Source of the DNA: Brachycybe producta | Lineage: Eukaryota; Arthropoda; Diplopoda; Playtdesmida; Andrognathidae | Direction of reading: 5' to 3' | Assembly (NCBI GenBank): GCA_036925085.1 | Contig: JAUPFP010000090.1 | Location: forward strand, 231,001-295,000 | Length of the DNA stretch: 64,000 nt | In this document: piece after piece, positions 51,429 through 61,955 of the stretch | Layout of the letters: every line of letters begins with the position of its first letter | Position numbering within the stretch: the first letter of the stretch is position 1 | Translations under genes and position numbers: made by a program | Notes under the pieces: generated by a model | The model's database searches: none | Seen by the model: the letters and a program-made list of their open reading frames with translations, nothing else | Told to the model about the DNA's origin: nothing

Positions 51429-51987
51429 TGCCAGGTCTGTGTGCGTGTGTATCTATCTGTAATAACGCTGTACAAACCTTGAAGCACGTCGGAATTTATA
51501 CTGTATAAATTTGAATAAATGAACGGCTTTTTTTTTTCTCAAGGTCAACTATATGTTGCACTCTCCCCATTCAAGAACCCCATGATATTAAATTGGAGAG
51601 GGGAAAAGGTTGGAAAGTGTAGAGGGGGGAGAGAAACGTGAAGGGAGAAAAAAGGGGGAGGGGGAAACTGAAATTGAAATGAAAGGAGTAAAAATAGGGA
51701 CAAACGACGCGCATGGTCACACAAAAGAAAATGAAAATCTCATTTTCTCTTTCAAATATAAAAAGGGGAGGGGATAATAGTAGCAAAATTAAACTACAGT
51801 TTATCACAGGCAATTGTGCCCAGCATTAGAATTTCTTTTGCTCAGCCCTTTTATGAACGTCATCAATTTCTAATTGGTTTGTTACTTGGTCTGACGTCAT
51901 AAAAGGGCGGAGGAAAAGAAATTCTAATGCTGGGCACAATTGCCTGTGAATTTCGCTCCCGTCATTTATGACGGGTTACCCCACTAG
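51429..51987 (+). mobile_element. Hel-1 Helitron-like element copy 3, carrying MITE-9
   Basis: 5' near GCCAGGTCTGTGTG, then ACGCTGTACAAACC, CACGTCGGAATTTATA, ACTATATGTTGCAC, GA-rich tract and ACGACGCGCATG. The 3' end is the hairpin CCCGTCATTTATGACGGG, TTACCCCA and CTAG at 51984-51987, followed by T. Between CGCGCATG and the hairpin it has about 100 bp plus MITE-9 copy i that the other two copies lack. Confidence 0.75.
51806..51947. mobile_element. MITE-9 copy i (short) inside Helitron
   Basis: Starts ACAGGCAATTGTGCCCAGCA and ends TGCTGGGCACAATTGCCTGT, 142 bp. Core CCAATT..., TGACGTCA at 51892-51899. Its right tip ACAATTGCCTGTGAA is also present in Hel-1 copies 1 and 2 without the rest of the MITE, so those copies keep only a MITE end. 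No target duplication is visible. Confidence 0.75.
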
Positions 51988-52059
51988 TATTAAAATAAAA
52001 TCAGTTAAAAATTATATAATGTCCATAAAGTTCTTGGGCAGTTTCAATTTCTAAATAAC

Positions 52060-52290
52060 TAGGACTCGGAATTTTTACGCAAAATAATAAAAATATCAAG
52101 CATCTCTTTGACTCCAAGGGCCAATTGTGAAGTAACAATCCCCTGTTTAAATCAATCGACAATTAAGTTTGTTTTTTTCTAATCAAAAACATTGGTTAGA
52201 GACTAGAACTCTAGTTGACAGCTGACAGTAACCAGACATCTAGCCTCTAACACGCATTTTTAATTAGAAAATGTATGATTGCAAGTTCTA
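52060..52290. mobile_element. hAT-CGG element copy (right end replaced)
   Basis: TAGGACTCGGAATTTTTACGC at left, GTTAGAGACTAGAACTCTAG and CAGACATCTAGCCTCTAAC in the centre. The right arm stops at GATTGCAAGTTCTATTAG, where a small foldback begins. Confidence 0.6.
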
Positions 52291-52438
52291 TTAGTGGTAA
52301 ACAGTGTTAAGTCCACAGTTTTACACATCGGTGGTGGTATACCGTGTTAAGTCCTATTCCCTTCAATTAAGAGAAAAACTTTCAAATGAGTCTTCTGTAA
52401 AAAAAAATTCTGGTGACTTAACACAGTTTACCTCTTAG
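52290..52438. mobile_element. Small foldback (GGTAAACAGTGTTAAGTC)
   Basis: GTGGTAAACAGTGTTAAGTC at left is mirrored by GACTTAACACAGTTTACCTC at right, and the left word recurs at 52335 (ATACCGTGTTAAGTCC). Truncates or replaces the end of the hAT-CGG copy. Confidence 0.6.
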
Positions 52439-52486
52439 GCACTGCTGATACAGAAATGAAGTTATTACAAGTTGAAACTTCACAAG

Positions 52487-52507
52487 GACTTTATGGAACA
52501 TCCTGTA
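52487..52507 (-). mobile_element. Single mariner-like terminal repeat
   Basis: The reverse complement reads ATACAGGATGTTCCATAAAG, similar in type to the TA-CAGGGTGTCYCATAA tips of mariner-like elements (compare 59040). The other end was not found. Confidence 0.35.
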
Positions 52508-52610
52508 TTTTGTTTATTATTATTTTCATTTATATTTTCTTGCTAAAAATTTTTTTGGGAGAAAACTTCTCCAAAAATAGTCTAGATGTCGTTTCAAGCA
52601 AATTCTCATT

Positions 52611-53020
52611 CCTCGTTTCTACTACAAAAATTAACTGCAGTTAAAAAGTAAACCACAGTTAATTTTCTAGTGAAAACAAATGTGGTTAAATTAACCATGA
52701 TTAAATTTGACACCCTGTGGTTAACCACTTTATTTAATGGCTAAATACATTACTTCCTGTGTTTCAAACAAACTTAGCCTACAAACAACATGGCAGATAG
52801 TGGCAGCACTTTTTACTAAATTAGGAATGATTATTTTCTAAACTGTTTAACAGAAAAGTGTTACTGCGATCAGGAAGTGACACAAAATCGTTTAACCACA
52901 GGTAAAAGTGTCTCAAAAATGGAAACACACACTAGTACCACTTTGTCTACAGTTAATTATAACCTTGGTTATGTAAGTAACTACAGTTAATTTATGTAGT
53001 TCCAAAGTTATAGTGTGAGG
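52611..53020. mobile_element. TIR-G element copy 4
   Basis: CCTCGTTTCTACTACAAAAA, TTAACTGCAGTTAAAAAGTA, AAATTAACCATGATTAAATTT, CACTTCCTGTGTTTCAAACA and AACATGGCAGATAGTG. The right arm is shortened. The DNA just before it (AAAATAGTCTAGATGT) is also shared with the flank of 45964, so either the repeat unit is longer than its TIRs or a larger segment was copied. Confidence 0.7.
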
Positions 53021-53585
53021 TGTCTTATTTTGTTGTAATGTGTACCCAGCTTAAACTGTTAGCAGTGTTTGCCAACTTAAAGGGGGAGGGGAGGTAGGAA
53101 AGGATAGAATTAGTTGTTTTCAAAGACTTCAACTTGACAAATTGCAGCTTTTTGAATTTAATGAAAAAAGCTAATAAGAAAAAGAGAGAGAGATTCGTAA
53201 TGCATACACTTAAAAGAACGGACAAAAGATTACTTATATTGAACATTTTTTTGATCAGCTTTAATCTTCACTAAAATATTTTAAAACGCTTTTCTTCATT
53301 AGTAAATTTTTAAAAGTAACCCTCCCCCCCCCAAAAAAAAAGAAAAAGATTCAAATTCGCAACTTGATGACATTTTTTTTGTTGTTATTATTTTACTTTC
53401 ATTTGCAAGAAAATCCTCTTATCTTTTTTTTATGCAAATTTAAATCTTCAAATGACTTCATTAATTAATGATTTATTTGTTTTCAAACAAACAAAAAAAA
53501 TTGTCAGCAAACATGTTGAAGGATTATTGAAGAAAATTACAATTTAAGATGTTTTATGAATAGAAAGGATTTCAGGAGCAACAAT
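53021..53585. other. Unassigned AT-rich stretch
   Basis: A C run with flanking A run at 53322-53341. No family or coding signal. Confidence 0.45.
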
Positions 53586-53586
53586 T

Positions 53587-53822
53587 CTTAAGACAAATGG
53601 AAAGTGTTTCATATTGATATCTTACAAAATGAACTTTTTATTGACAAAAAAAATACTCTTTTTTAAAGCTGCAATATAAAAAAGCTTGTTTTAAAATATA
53701 TCAACATGAAGTCAACCTTGAGTGATTGAACTACCCTTCTAGTTTCTAAAACATTTTCAAGATTCTCTTTAATTTTGCTGCTGAAAGACAGCCATAACCA
53801 GAGTTAGAGAACGATTCCATGG
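53587..53822. mobile_element. PAL-M copy, first of a tandem pair
   Basis: TTTCATATTGATATCTTACA at left and CTACCCTTCTAGTTTCTAAA, TTTTGCTGCTGAAAGACAG at right. Left tip lost. Followed directly by a second PAL-M. Confidence 0.55.
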
Positions 53823-54190
53823 TTAAGATTGGTTTATGAACAGCAGGTTTTCAAACTCTTGATTATTATAATTTTCATGAGCAAAATTAAAAGAAAGTAC
53901 AAAGTCTTTTAGAAATTAGAAGGGTAGCTCAAACACTTAAGTTGATTTTTATGATGATATTTTTCAAAAAATAAACTTTTTTTTATAGAAAAACAGCTTA
54001 AAATTGAGTTATTTTCAAACTGACACAAAAGAAAAGCTTATTTTTTAAAAATATCAACATGAAAATACTCTCAAGTAATTATCATACTCTTTCTAGTTTC
54101 TAAAACACATTCAAGTTTTATCTTCATTTTGCATCCCGTAGATAAAATAATCAGAATTCTGGAGGCGTTTTTAGTTTAAAACCACCTTAG
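53823..54190. mobile_element. PAL-M copy, second of a tandem pair
   Basis: Starts TTAAGATTGGTTTATGAACAG and ends TTTAAAACCACCTTAG. Left TTTTAGAAATTAGAAGGGTAGC, right TTTCTAGTTTCTAAAACAC. The same head-to-tail pairing of two PAL-M copies is seen at 60435-61070. Confidence 0.65.
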
Positions 54191-54900
54191 GCTGCGGTTA
54201 CAGTGGATGCGTTTAGACACTGTAGTTACAATGTATTATCTATAGGTGGTCAGGTGGTTGGTTTTGACAAAAAAGTGGTCAAGAAGTGGTCTTGTGTATC
54301 GAGGGCTTTTAAATACGCTTGTAGTAAAAAAAAAGCATATTATAAAATTTGACAAAATTTCATTCAAATTTATTGTGAATTTGACTGAAAGGGGGCAATT
54401 TTTGTTGGCATTTTGAAAGTAGTTACCAGAAAAATATGATTATAAGGAACATGTCAAGAAGGAAGATGAAGGAAATGGGGAGAAAAAAAACCCGTTTGTC
54501 TGTCAACTGAGATAAGATAGGGGAAAAAAAAATGTTCTTCAATCCACTTTTGTGTGTGTTGCCATCTTGTCATTCATTCTTTTTCTAATGGATATCAAGA
54601 GAGAGAGAGAGAGGTCCTTTTCTCTCATTTTGACTTTGGTACCAAATTACAAATGTTGTATTTGGCATCAACTTTAACAACAAAAAAAATCTATGTTTGG
54701 GGATGAGGAGGGATGTCTATCATACTTAATAGCAAACCTGTCAATTGTTACTGCCCATTCAATGTCATTCTAGAAAAGAAAAAAAAGATGACATGGATAT
54801 ATTATTACTATGGTAGAAATTCAAGAAGAAAATTTTGGCACTTTTCAAGTTAAACCTGAACAAGATTTCAACGTAGAAATCTTTTGTTTTATAATTTATT
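54191..54900. other. Unassigned stretch
   Basis: GGCTGCGGTTACAGTGGATG opens it, similar in style to the GCTGCGATCACAC words at 55917 and 56187. GA run at 54598-54613. No coding signal. Confidence 0.4.
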
Positions 54901-54902
54901 TT

Positions 54903-55188
54903 AGAACATGTTTTTTTTTCTCCTTTGTAGAGAAACCCCTGTTGAGAGGGTTCTAGTTGAAAGTTTTAAAATGCTAAGTTTGATTCTTGAATGTGGGCCT
55001 AAGAAAAACCAAATTGAGGTTTATTTATATCAATATAAAAGGATGGTTTGTATTATATTTCAAATTTTTTTTCCTGAAAATACATATTTTTTTTTCAATA
55101 TATAAATATTTCCAGCATATTTTCATTCATTTTGTTAAAACTCTTGAAATGAAAGTAGCATTTAGAAATATCATAAGTTGAGAATCAC
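54903..55188 (-). mobile_element. hAT-like remnant (one end)
   Basis: On the minus strand it starts CAGTGATTCTCAACTTATGA at 55188, a CAGTGGTTCTCAACC-type hAT tip. The other end is not recognisable and the left limit is approximate. Short frames inside are not supported. Confidence 0.4.
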
Positions 55189-55258
55189 TGTGATTGTCGA
55201 ATATAGCTCGTAAATTTGTTAATAATAACAAAAGCAAATTACGAAATATAATTATAAA

Positions 55259-55515
55259 TAGGGCTCGGATTTTTATGCAATATCAAGCAAATGTTTCTCA
55301 ATTTGTGGCCCCAAGTGCCAACTGTCAACATCATTATTAGAGCAACTGCAATTATGCTTCTTTTTTTTTCTAATCAAAAAGGCTGATTAGAGACTAGATG
55401 TCTGGTTAGTGTCAGTTGTCAACTAGAGTTCTAGCCTCTAACGAGTGTTTTTGATTAAAAAAAAACATTAATTGTTGATTGATTTTAAATGGGATTGTTA
55501 CTGCACAACTGTCAT
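55259..55515. mobile_element. hAT-CGG element copy (rearranged)
   Basis: TAGGGCTCGGATTTTTATGC and AATTTGTGGCCCCAAGTGCC at left. The centre is inverted relative to other copies (AGACTAGATGTCTGGTTAGT before TTCTAGCCTCTAACGAGTG). The right tip is missing. Confidence 0.6.
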
Positions 55516-55612
55516 ATGACTGGTGTACAGCATAATATGATAGTCATAAAAAAATCATATTGTTTTTAGACACTAGACTAGTAGGTGAAATATACTATGT
55601 TTAATTGTGAAC

Positions 55613-55669
55613 TATGTTCAAACCGCCAAAGCAAGTTTATTTTAAACTTGCTTTGGCGGTTTGAACATA
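55613..55669. other. 57 bp perfect hairpin
   Basis: TATGTTCAAACCGCCAAAGC pairs perfectly with its mirror. The stem is 27 bp with no mismatch and a 3-base loop TTT. No other copy noticed. Possible minimal foldback, hairpin RNA source or recent inverted duplication. Confidence 0.8.
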
Positions 55670-56023
55670 TTAGGGGTGTTAAAATAACGTTTATTTTACG
55701 ACAAATTGCCTAAGGTATTATAAAGTCGAATAATGTGGTTGTATAAAAAATCCAAATGTCTTTCGTGTAAAAATGACAAAGTAATAATTGTTAAAACTTG
55801 CCAAACCCTTTATTAATTTTTATTTTACATTTAGAATTTGGTACAAAAAAAAATGAGCCATAATTTAAATAAAAAAAGCTTATTTTTAAAAATGTCATAA
55901 AAAAATGAAATGCCTTTAAAGCTGCGATCACACTTGGCTATTTTTCCACGCAAGATTTCTTGCAAGAAAGGAGTCAAATACACAGGTTTAACGTTTTCTG
56001 TAAGACGGTTTACAAGAAACCAC

Positions 56024-56190
56024 TTTAAGGTCCGATGCACATATAACGTATTTTTGGACGTGCGGCGCCGCTGAGTCACCGCAATTACGGTCTAAGATAC
56101 TAGAAGTTATATGGGGCAATGCAAACATACCTCCGTGTACTCAGTGGCACCGCACGTCCAAATAAAATGCATGTGTGCATCGGGCCTAAA
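56024..56190. mobile_element. MITE with GGACGTGCGG arms
   Basis: TTTAAGGTCCGATGCACA and TTTTTGGACGTGCGG at left are mirrored by CCGCACGTCCAAATAAAATG and TGTGCATCGGGCCTAAA at right. CG-rich arms in AT-rich DNA. Words AAAGCTGCGATCACAC at 55917 and 56187 flank it as a direct repeat about 270 bp apart. Confidence 0.7.
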
Positions 56191-57580
56191 GCTGCGATCA
56201 CACAAGCTATTTTTCTCGCAAATATTTACAATACGTTAATTATTTATCAATATTTTAGTATTGCATTTTTAATATTTATACGAAACACTTTTGATCTTTG
56301 TTAAATTGTTTTGATTTGTGCTTCTTATAGATTTTTGTTTATATTGTAAAAAAAAAATCATTATATTGATGCTTTATTAAGAAAAGGAAAGATTTTAAAA
56401 ATTGCAAAACTTTAGAGAAACTTGAAAGAAAAAATACCTAGAGGGGTTTGTAAACATCTCTTAAAGGAAAAATCTGTGTTTGCTTTCAAGTGGTTGCTGA
56501 TGTTTTTCCCTCCATTCTTTTACTTAAATATATATACAACAATATCATAAAATATCTTTTTCTAGTAAAATTGTGTTCATTCAACTGTCAACGGTGAAAC
56601 ACAAAAATACAAAACACAAAAGTGGAACTTCTGATAAGCTAAACTTAAATATTTTTTTTTTGCTTATTCAAATTGTAAAATGTATTTCTGTCAAAACAAA
56701 AGACACATAGAAAGGAAAAAAAGGGGGAGGGAGGAGAAGGTTAGAAAAGAGACAAAGATTATTTTCTTTAATTAATGCAAAATACATTCAGAATTTTCTC
56801 TTTCCTAAAAAAATTGATTAAGACTTTCTTGATGTTTTGAAAACTGCTTTATTGGCAACAATGAGTTACTTTTTTTTACGCATTTCATTAATTAGACATT
56901 TAACATAAAAAAATGACGAATTTTGAATTAGTTTTAATGTAGGAAAGAGAGAGAGGGAGAGAGAGAGAGAGAGGGAGGGAGATGCTTTTTATTCAAATGT
57001 GTGTGTCCGGATTTGAATCAATTACTATGAATTAATTATAGAAATTCAGCAAGTTATTATTTTTTATTTAAAAAAAGGCTTTGGGAATTAACTTGCAAAT
57101 TTTCTGTCTGATAAGTGACTTAGTGATAATTATAATTTTTTAATAAAATATTTTTGATTGTTGTTGTTGTTGTTGGTTATGTTAGAAATTTAAATAATGA
57201 ATGTACAAATAAAACTTACATAATTTAATATTTAGTTAGCAAACTTAAAACTGATTTTGATTGGGGATATAAATTTTTAAAAATGGTGGTTTTTATTAAT
57301 TTCGCATTTTATGATAATTCGCATTATTTCCTGCTACTCTTGAGTTTATATTTAAAAACCGTTTAACAAGAAGAAAAAAAGATGACAAGAAAAATCAGAT
57401 TACATGAAATATATTTTCGGTTTAATTTTTGTAATTTTAGAATAGAATCAAAATTCTTTTAATACGTAAAAATATTTCTATCCTTTAAATTTGATGTTAA
57501 ACAATTAACAACAAAAATCGGATAACACGAAATATATTCTCAGTCTAGTCTTATAAAATAGCATGACAATTTTTTTAAGA
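56191..57580. other. Unassigned AT-rich stretch
   Basis: GA run at 56943-56973 and a TTG run at 57158-57175. No recognised family or gene. Confidence 0.45.
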
Positions 57581-57584
57581 AAAC

Positions 57585-57680
57585 GAAATTCTTTATTTCA
57601 AAACAAAATTCTTTCTTTTAAAACGAAGTTCGTTCTTTTAAAAGGAAGTTCGTTCTTTTAAAACGAAATTCGTTCAACAC
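57585..57680 (+). repeat. About 20 bp minisatellite (TTTTAAAACGAARTTCGTTC)
   Basis: Four units of TTTTAAAACGAAGTTCGTTC with variants. The unit contains two palindromes (TTTTAAAA and GAANTTC). Related words ACACGAAATTCGTC recur to about 57850. Confidence 0.7.
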
Positions 57681-57936
57681 AAACATTTCGTTCCCTTCCA
57701 TTTTCATGTTAAACAAGTGTTCAATATATACTGTAAAACTCACTTAACTCTAAAACGAATAACGCGAAAAACATTATTACACAAAATATATTTTGGTCTA
57801 GACTTGCATGTTAAACTAGCATGCAAATTCTTTTAACACGAAATTCGTCTAACATGACAAATTTTCCAGTTCTTTCCATTTCGTATTAAAGGGCTTCCAT
57901 ACATAGACATTATATTTATAATATATATATATATAT

Positions 57937-58095
57937 ATATAAGAATCAGTCAATCTGCAAAACAACCAACCTGCTAGTGAATTTGGAAAATTCAACACCT
58001 AAATGTATTGAATCTTGCGGATTCACTAGCAGCTAGTTTGGTGGTTTTGCAAATTGCCTAGGCAATCTGGAGGTTAACAGTAACATATATAACTT
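57937..58095. mobile_element. PAL-S element copy 2 (left tip lost)
   Basis: AGAATCAGTCAATCTGCAAA, CAACCAACCTGCTAGTGAAT at left, ATTCACTAGCAGCTAGTTTGG and CAGTAACATATAT at right. The inner arms are closely similar to copy 1. It starts at an AT run. Confidence 0.65.
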
Positions 58096-58403
58096 TTTTT
58101 TGGAAATTGTCGCAGATGTTTTTGAGCTAATGTTAATTATATTTTGCTTTGAAGCGAATCAGAGAGAGAGAAAAAAAACGAAATTCACGATTAAGAAAAA
58201 GATTCGGCATAAGAAAAAAAAAATGTTACCCATGTGCTCATCATTTATTCATCAAATAATTTTCCATTAAAATTAAGCCTGTTTTAATGCAGGATGAAAA
58301 TGATTTTAAACTGTGATCTAATATAATAAATATATATATAAACCTTCTACTGAAAAGAAATCTGAAGATTGAGTGTAGAAAATGCATAATTAATGTTTTT
58401 TCT

Positions 58404-58452
<49 letters not shown>
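58404..58452 (+). repeat. (CT)n microsatellite, about 24 units
   Basis: Uninterrupted CT run, reverse complement in type to the GA run at 48388. Confidence 0.9.
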
Positions 58453-58456
<4 letters not shown>

Positions 58457-59035
58457 GTTTTCATTAAATTTAAAACTCGTGTCTACAAATTTAATTGATA
58501 GTTTTGAAAACTCGATTTGTAATTGATGTACAGAATTAATTGCAAGATATAATTAGTATGATTAAACAAAATAAGAATAAAAAAACAGTATTTTAATTAT
58601 ATGTAACATAGTTAATAAAGGAGTGTTAAAAAATACCGCAAAGAAAATAAGATATAATAGTAGCCCCCCTCCCTATTGTGTAAAAATGCTTAAAAATTTC
58701 TTCTATTCAAATCCATTGAAAGGTTGTGGTTTTGATAGAAAAAAAAAGAACAAACTAAAAAAAACTGTTATCTAAAAATGTAATATTATGAATTTATGAA
58801 TTTGTAGAATGTTTATGTTAAAAAGATATTGTGGACCGGGGTGGGGGGGGGGGGGAGAGATATGTTTTCACTGGGTTTAATTTAGGGTGAACGGCTTTTG
58901 TTGCCTCGGATACGGTTGTTGTCATATAGGCCTCTTTAATCTGTGCATTACTGCCAACTTGGTAACCTTTTCTATATATTTCTTATGTACAAGGATGCTG
59001 CGTGTTATATTTATATAGAAACATATATGTAGGTA
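58453..59035. other. Unassigned AT-rich stretch
   Basis: G run at 58842-58855 (GGGGTGGGGG...). No recognised family or gene. Confidence 0.45.
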
Positions 59036-59039
59036 CATA

Positions 59040-59851
59040 CAGGGTGTCTCATAAATCTGGCATAAATTGAGGTAAATAATTGAGGGCCTGTAAAAATGGC
59101 CCACGTCTCACACCACTTGACATTTATATCTTCCTGTAAAATAGTTCTGTGTTAGGATGAATTGAATTTGATGATGATTTGTCTAAACTTTGTCTAAATG
59201 ACAGGCTTTTATGATTAGGAATTATCTTAATGGCCACATTGTAACTCTGAAGCTGATTGCAGGTGTACTGAGTTAATTTGAATTAATTAATCTCGTCAGG
59301 AATTTTGGTTACATAGGGCTGCTATAGGTTTGTTTGTGGCAAATATGAGATTAATGATCGAGAATGTGACAAAAATGCTTTCGGAACTTAAGTTTTGAGA
59401 CAGGTTACTTGCAGAGAGAACTGGGTTTTAACTAAATTGTGCATTTGTGTGTAGTTTGGAAATTTTGCAACGCATTATATTTGGACAGAAGTGACTTTCT
59501 AGAGATTTTTTGCACCGACCAATTCCTATTTACTGGTTGTTCATTTGTTCCTAGGGTGGTAAAACAATTAATGGAATTAATTCTCTTGTAGAGGATTTTA
59601 TGTATGAAAATAAAAATGTATTTCAGTGGCTCTTAATTTTCTAACAATGTCATTATTTCAACTGCAACAGAACACATATATTTGGCAGATTTTGGAGTTT
59701 TGACAATGCATTTATTGACAATGCATTATTATGCTGCATTTCGATTATGAAGTCCCTCTGCCACAGGCCAATTGAGCTGCTTGCAGAGTATTTATTGAGA
59801 TTCAGATTCATTTTGCATATTGCAATTGGACTTTTGTTTTTAGACACCCTG
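59040..59851. mobile_element. Mariner-like element with TA duplication
   Basis: CAGGGTGTCTCATAAA at left and TTTAGACACCCTG at right, each flanked by TA (59038-59039 and 59852-59853). 812 bp, too short and without an intact transposase. The minus strand carries the TLQAAKKACGRGT-type word (59750-59790). CAGGGTGTC tips are common in Tc1/mariner elements. Confidence 0.6.
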
Positions 59852-60430
59852 TATGTATATGTAATGTATATAAAAGCACTGTGTTTTTGGCTCCTGTGTA
59901 ATCGAACTGAAGTATTAACAAAATCCCTAGAAAGTAACAAAAGTTTGGGTCGATAAACGTGTCCAGTCATTTCTCCATATTAGGTGTATATATAGGTCTA
60001 TATGGGGCTATTGTTTATATTTTTATTATGGCATCACCAGAACAATGGATGTTTGTTCTAAAAACAACATTGTTAGTTGGAAAAATCCAACACTGTCCAA
60101 ACCCCGGTTAATATTTAATATTCATGTATAAAATTATTTTGAACCTTTGGTGTGTAAATTAGTTGAAAATAACAATAGATCCTATTTTATAGTATTTTGA
60201 ATTTATCAATTTTATATTATTATTGTGTTTATTTAAGGTGAAGGTTTTTTTTCTATTCATCAATAGTATTTCTAGATAAATACGAAAGTAGATGGAATTT
60301 CAAATTTTAGCAACCATTAATAAATAAATTTCAATCTTGGTTATTATAGATTAATTATTATTAGTTTAATTAAAAATATAATTACTTCAGATTTTTTTTA
60401 ATTAACAATATAAATATACTATTTTGTTTA
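59852..60430. other. Unassigned AT-rich stretch
   Basis: No recognised family, RNA or coding signal. Confidence 0.45.
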
Positions 60431-60434
60431 ATTA

Positions 60435-60758
60435 AGCTGTTGTATGAACAGCTGATTTTCGCTACTCTTTATTAATTCTAATTTTTTCGGAAGCCAAAAT
60501 TGAGAAAAACTAGAAAATGTTTTAGAAACTAGAAGGGTAGTTTAATCACTTAAGGATATTTTCATGTTGTGATATCTTTCAAAATAAGCTTTTGCATGTT
60601 TGAATGTTTATAATAAGTTTTATTTTTGAAATATATCAACATGGAAATAAATTTAAGTGATATTGAGCTGCCCTTCTAGTTTTTAAAACACTTTCTAGTT
60701 TCTCTTTATTTTGCTCTTCTGAAAGACGTTCGAAAATCAGCTGTTGATAAAACCGTCT
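60435..60758. mobile_element. PAL-M copy, first of a tandem pair
   Basis: TGTTTTAGAAACTAGAAGGG at left; CTGCCCTTCTAGTTTTTAAA and GCTCTTCTGAAAGACG at right; GAACAGCTGATTTTCG and CGAAAATCAGCTGTTGAT pair near the tips. Confidence 0.65.
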
Positions 60759-61070
60759 TTAAGTTGGTTTTAAACGCCTCTGGAACTCATGATTATTGTC
60801 TATTTAGTGCAAAATGAAAAGAAACATGGATGTATTTTAGAAAGTAGAAGGGTAGCTAGCTCTTTTTTAAAGTAGATATTTTTCAAAATAAGATATTTTT
60901 TTTTTCATTTTCGTCTATAATAAATTTATTTTGAAAGATATATCAACATGAAAATACTTTCAAGTGATTGGGTTTGCCCATCTAGTTTCTAAAATTCTTC
61001 ATTTTGTATCTGAAACACAAAATAATCAAGAGTTCGAGACGCATTATTTACATTTTAAAAACCACCTTAA
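60759..61070. mobile_element. PAL-M copy, second of a tandem pair
   Basis: Starts TTAAGTTGGTTTTAAACGCC and ends AAAAACCACCTTAA. Left TATTTTAGAAAGTAGAAGGG, right CCATCTAGTTTCTAAAATTC. Shares its left tip with the end of the previous copy. Confidence 0.7.
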
Positions 61071-61820
61071 GGTGCAGCTTCTATTTACTTCAAAGTTTTT
61101 CATTTTTCCATTTCTAGAACAATAGAAACCAAAATTCCAAATATTTTACATCCCTTAACATGTTAACTTTTAATACATAAATTATTTAAATCTGACATAG
61201 ATTAATTTAAATAAAAACAATATAATTTTGTCAATATTATTATTTTTCTTACATTTGTAATAGGTCATAATTGAGGAGGGGGTGGAGTAACATATGGTTA
61301 TTAATTATCCTAAAAGGTTTCCATTCTCCTCTTAAAAAAACGCACAAATAGTTGGCTTTTAGTTGTAAAAAAAAATGGTTTACTTTGTCTTGTTATATAA
61401 TAGAATGAAATCCCATGAGGCTTAGTTATTTTGGTGACATATTGAATTGTTACCTTTCTAGCATGTATAAATGGCAAATTGCGATTGCTTCTAAACAGGT
61501 GCATTGGATATATATTGTTAAATTTTGGTATATTTTTCTGTCACTTGACATATGAGATAAATAAACGGAAGTGACAATGTTGTGACAGGATGAATGACTG
61601 AGTAAGAAGAATGTGCATTGTTTACATGTCTCTGTATACCATAGATATAGGAATAGTTGTTAGTCTTGACAGTTCCAATTGGTGACATATAACATAAGTG
61701 CCAACAACATAACAGTTGTGTGGTTGGTACACACATGCCGGGAACGGATGGCTCACGGAAAACGTCTCGGTTTTTTAAAAAAATAAAATAGTCGTTCACA
61801 GCCGGGATCTCCAAAGGTAG
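61071..61820. other. Unassigned stretch
   Basis: AT-rich to 61500, then more balanced. A minus-strand frame of 131 codons (61518-61913) runs into the hairpin at 61822 and shows no family motif, so it is not called a gene. Confidence 0.4.
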
Positions 61821-61821
61821 A

Positions 61822-61955
61822 GGTACCGTGTCACAATAAACCGTTTTCATAGATGTAAATGGATGTGGTTTTCTCGAGAGCATTGGTCTTTGCCGCTCTC
61901 GACAAAACCACATCTATTTACATCTATGAAAACGGTTTTTTTGTGACACGGTACC
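61822..61955. mobile_element. 134 bp long-stem hairpin
   Basis: GGTACCGTGTCACAATAAAC, CATAGATGTAAATGGATGTG and CTCGAGAG pair with their mirrors over about 59 bp, with a 15-base loop. Only a few mismatches. CCATAAACCGTTTTCATTGA at 62000 is a third partial copy of the arm, so the hairpin may be the tip of a larger repeat. Confidence 0.75.

Noticed and set aside
61518-61913. 131-codon minus-strand frame
   Set aside because: Balanced composition is notable, but the N-terminal part is hairpin sequence and no domain is recognisable. Not enough to call a gene.
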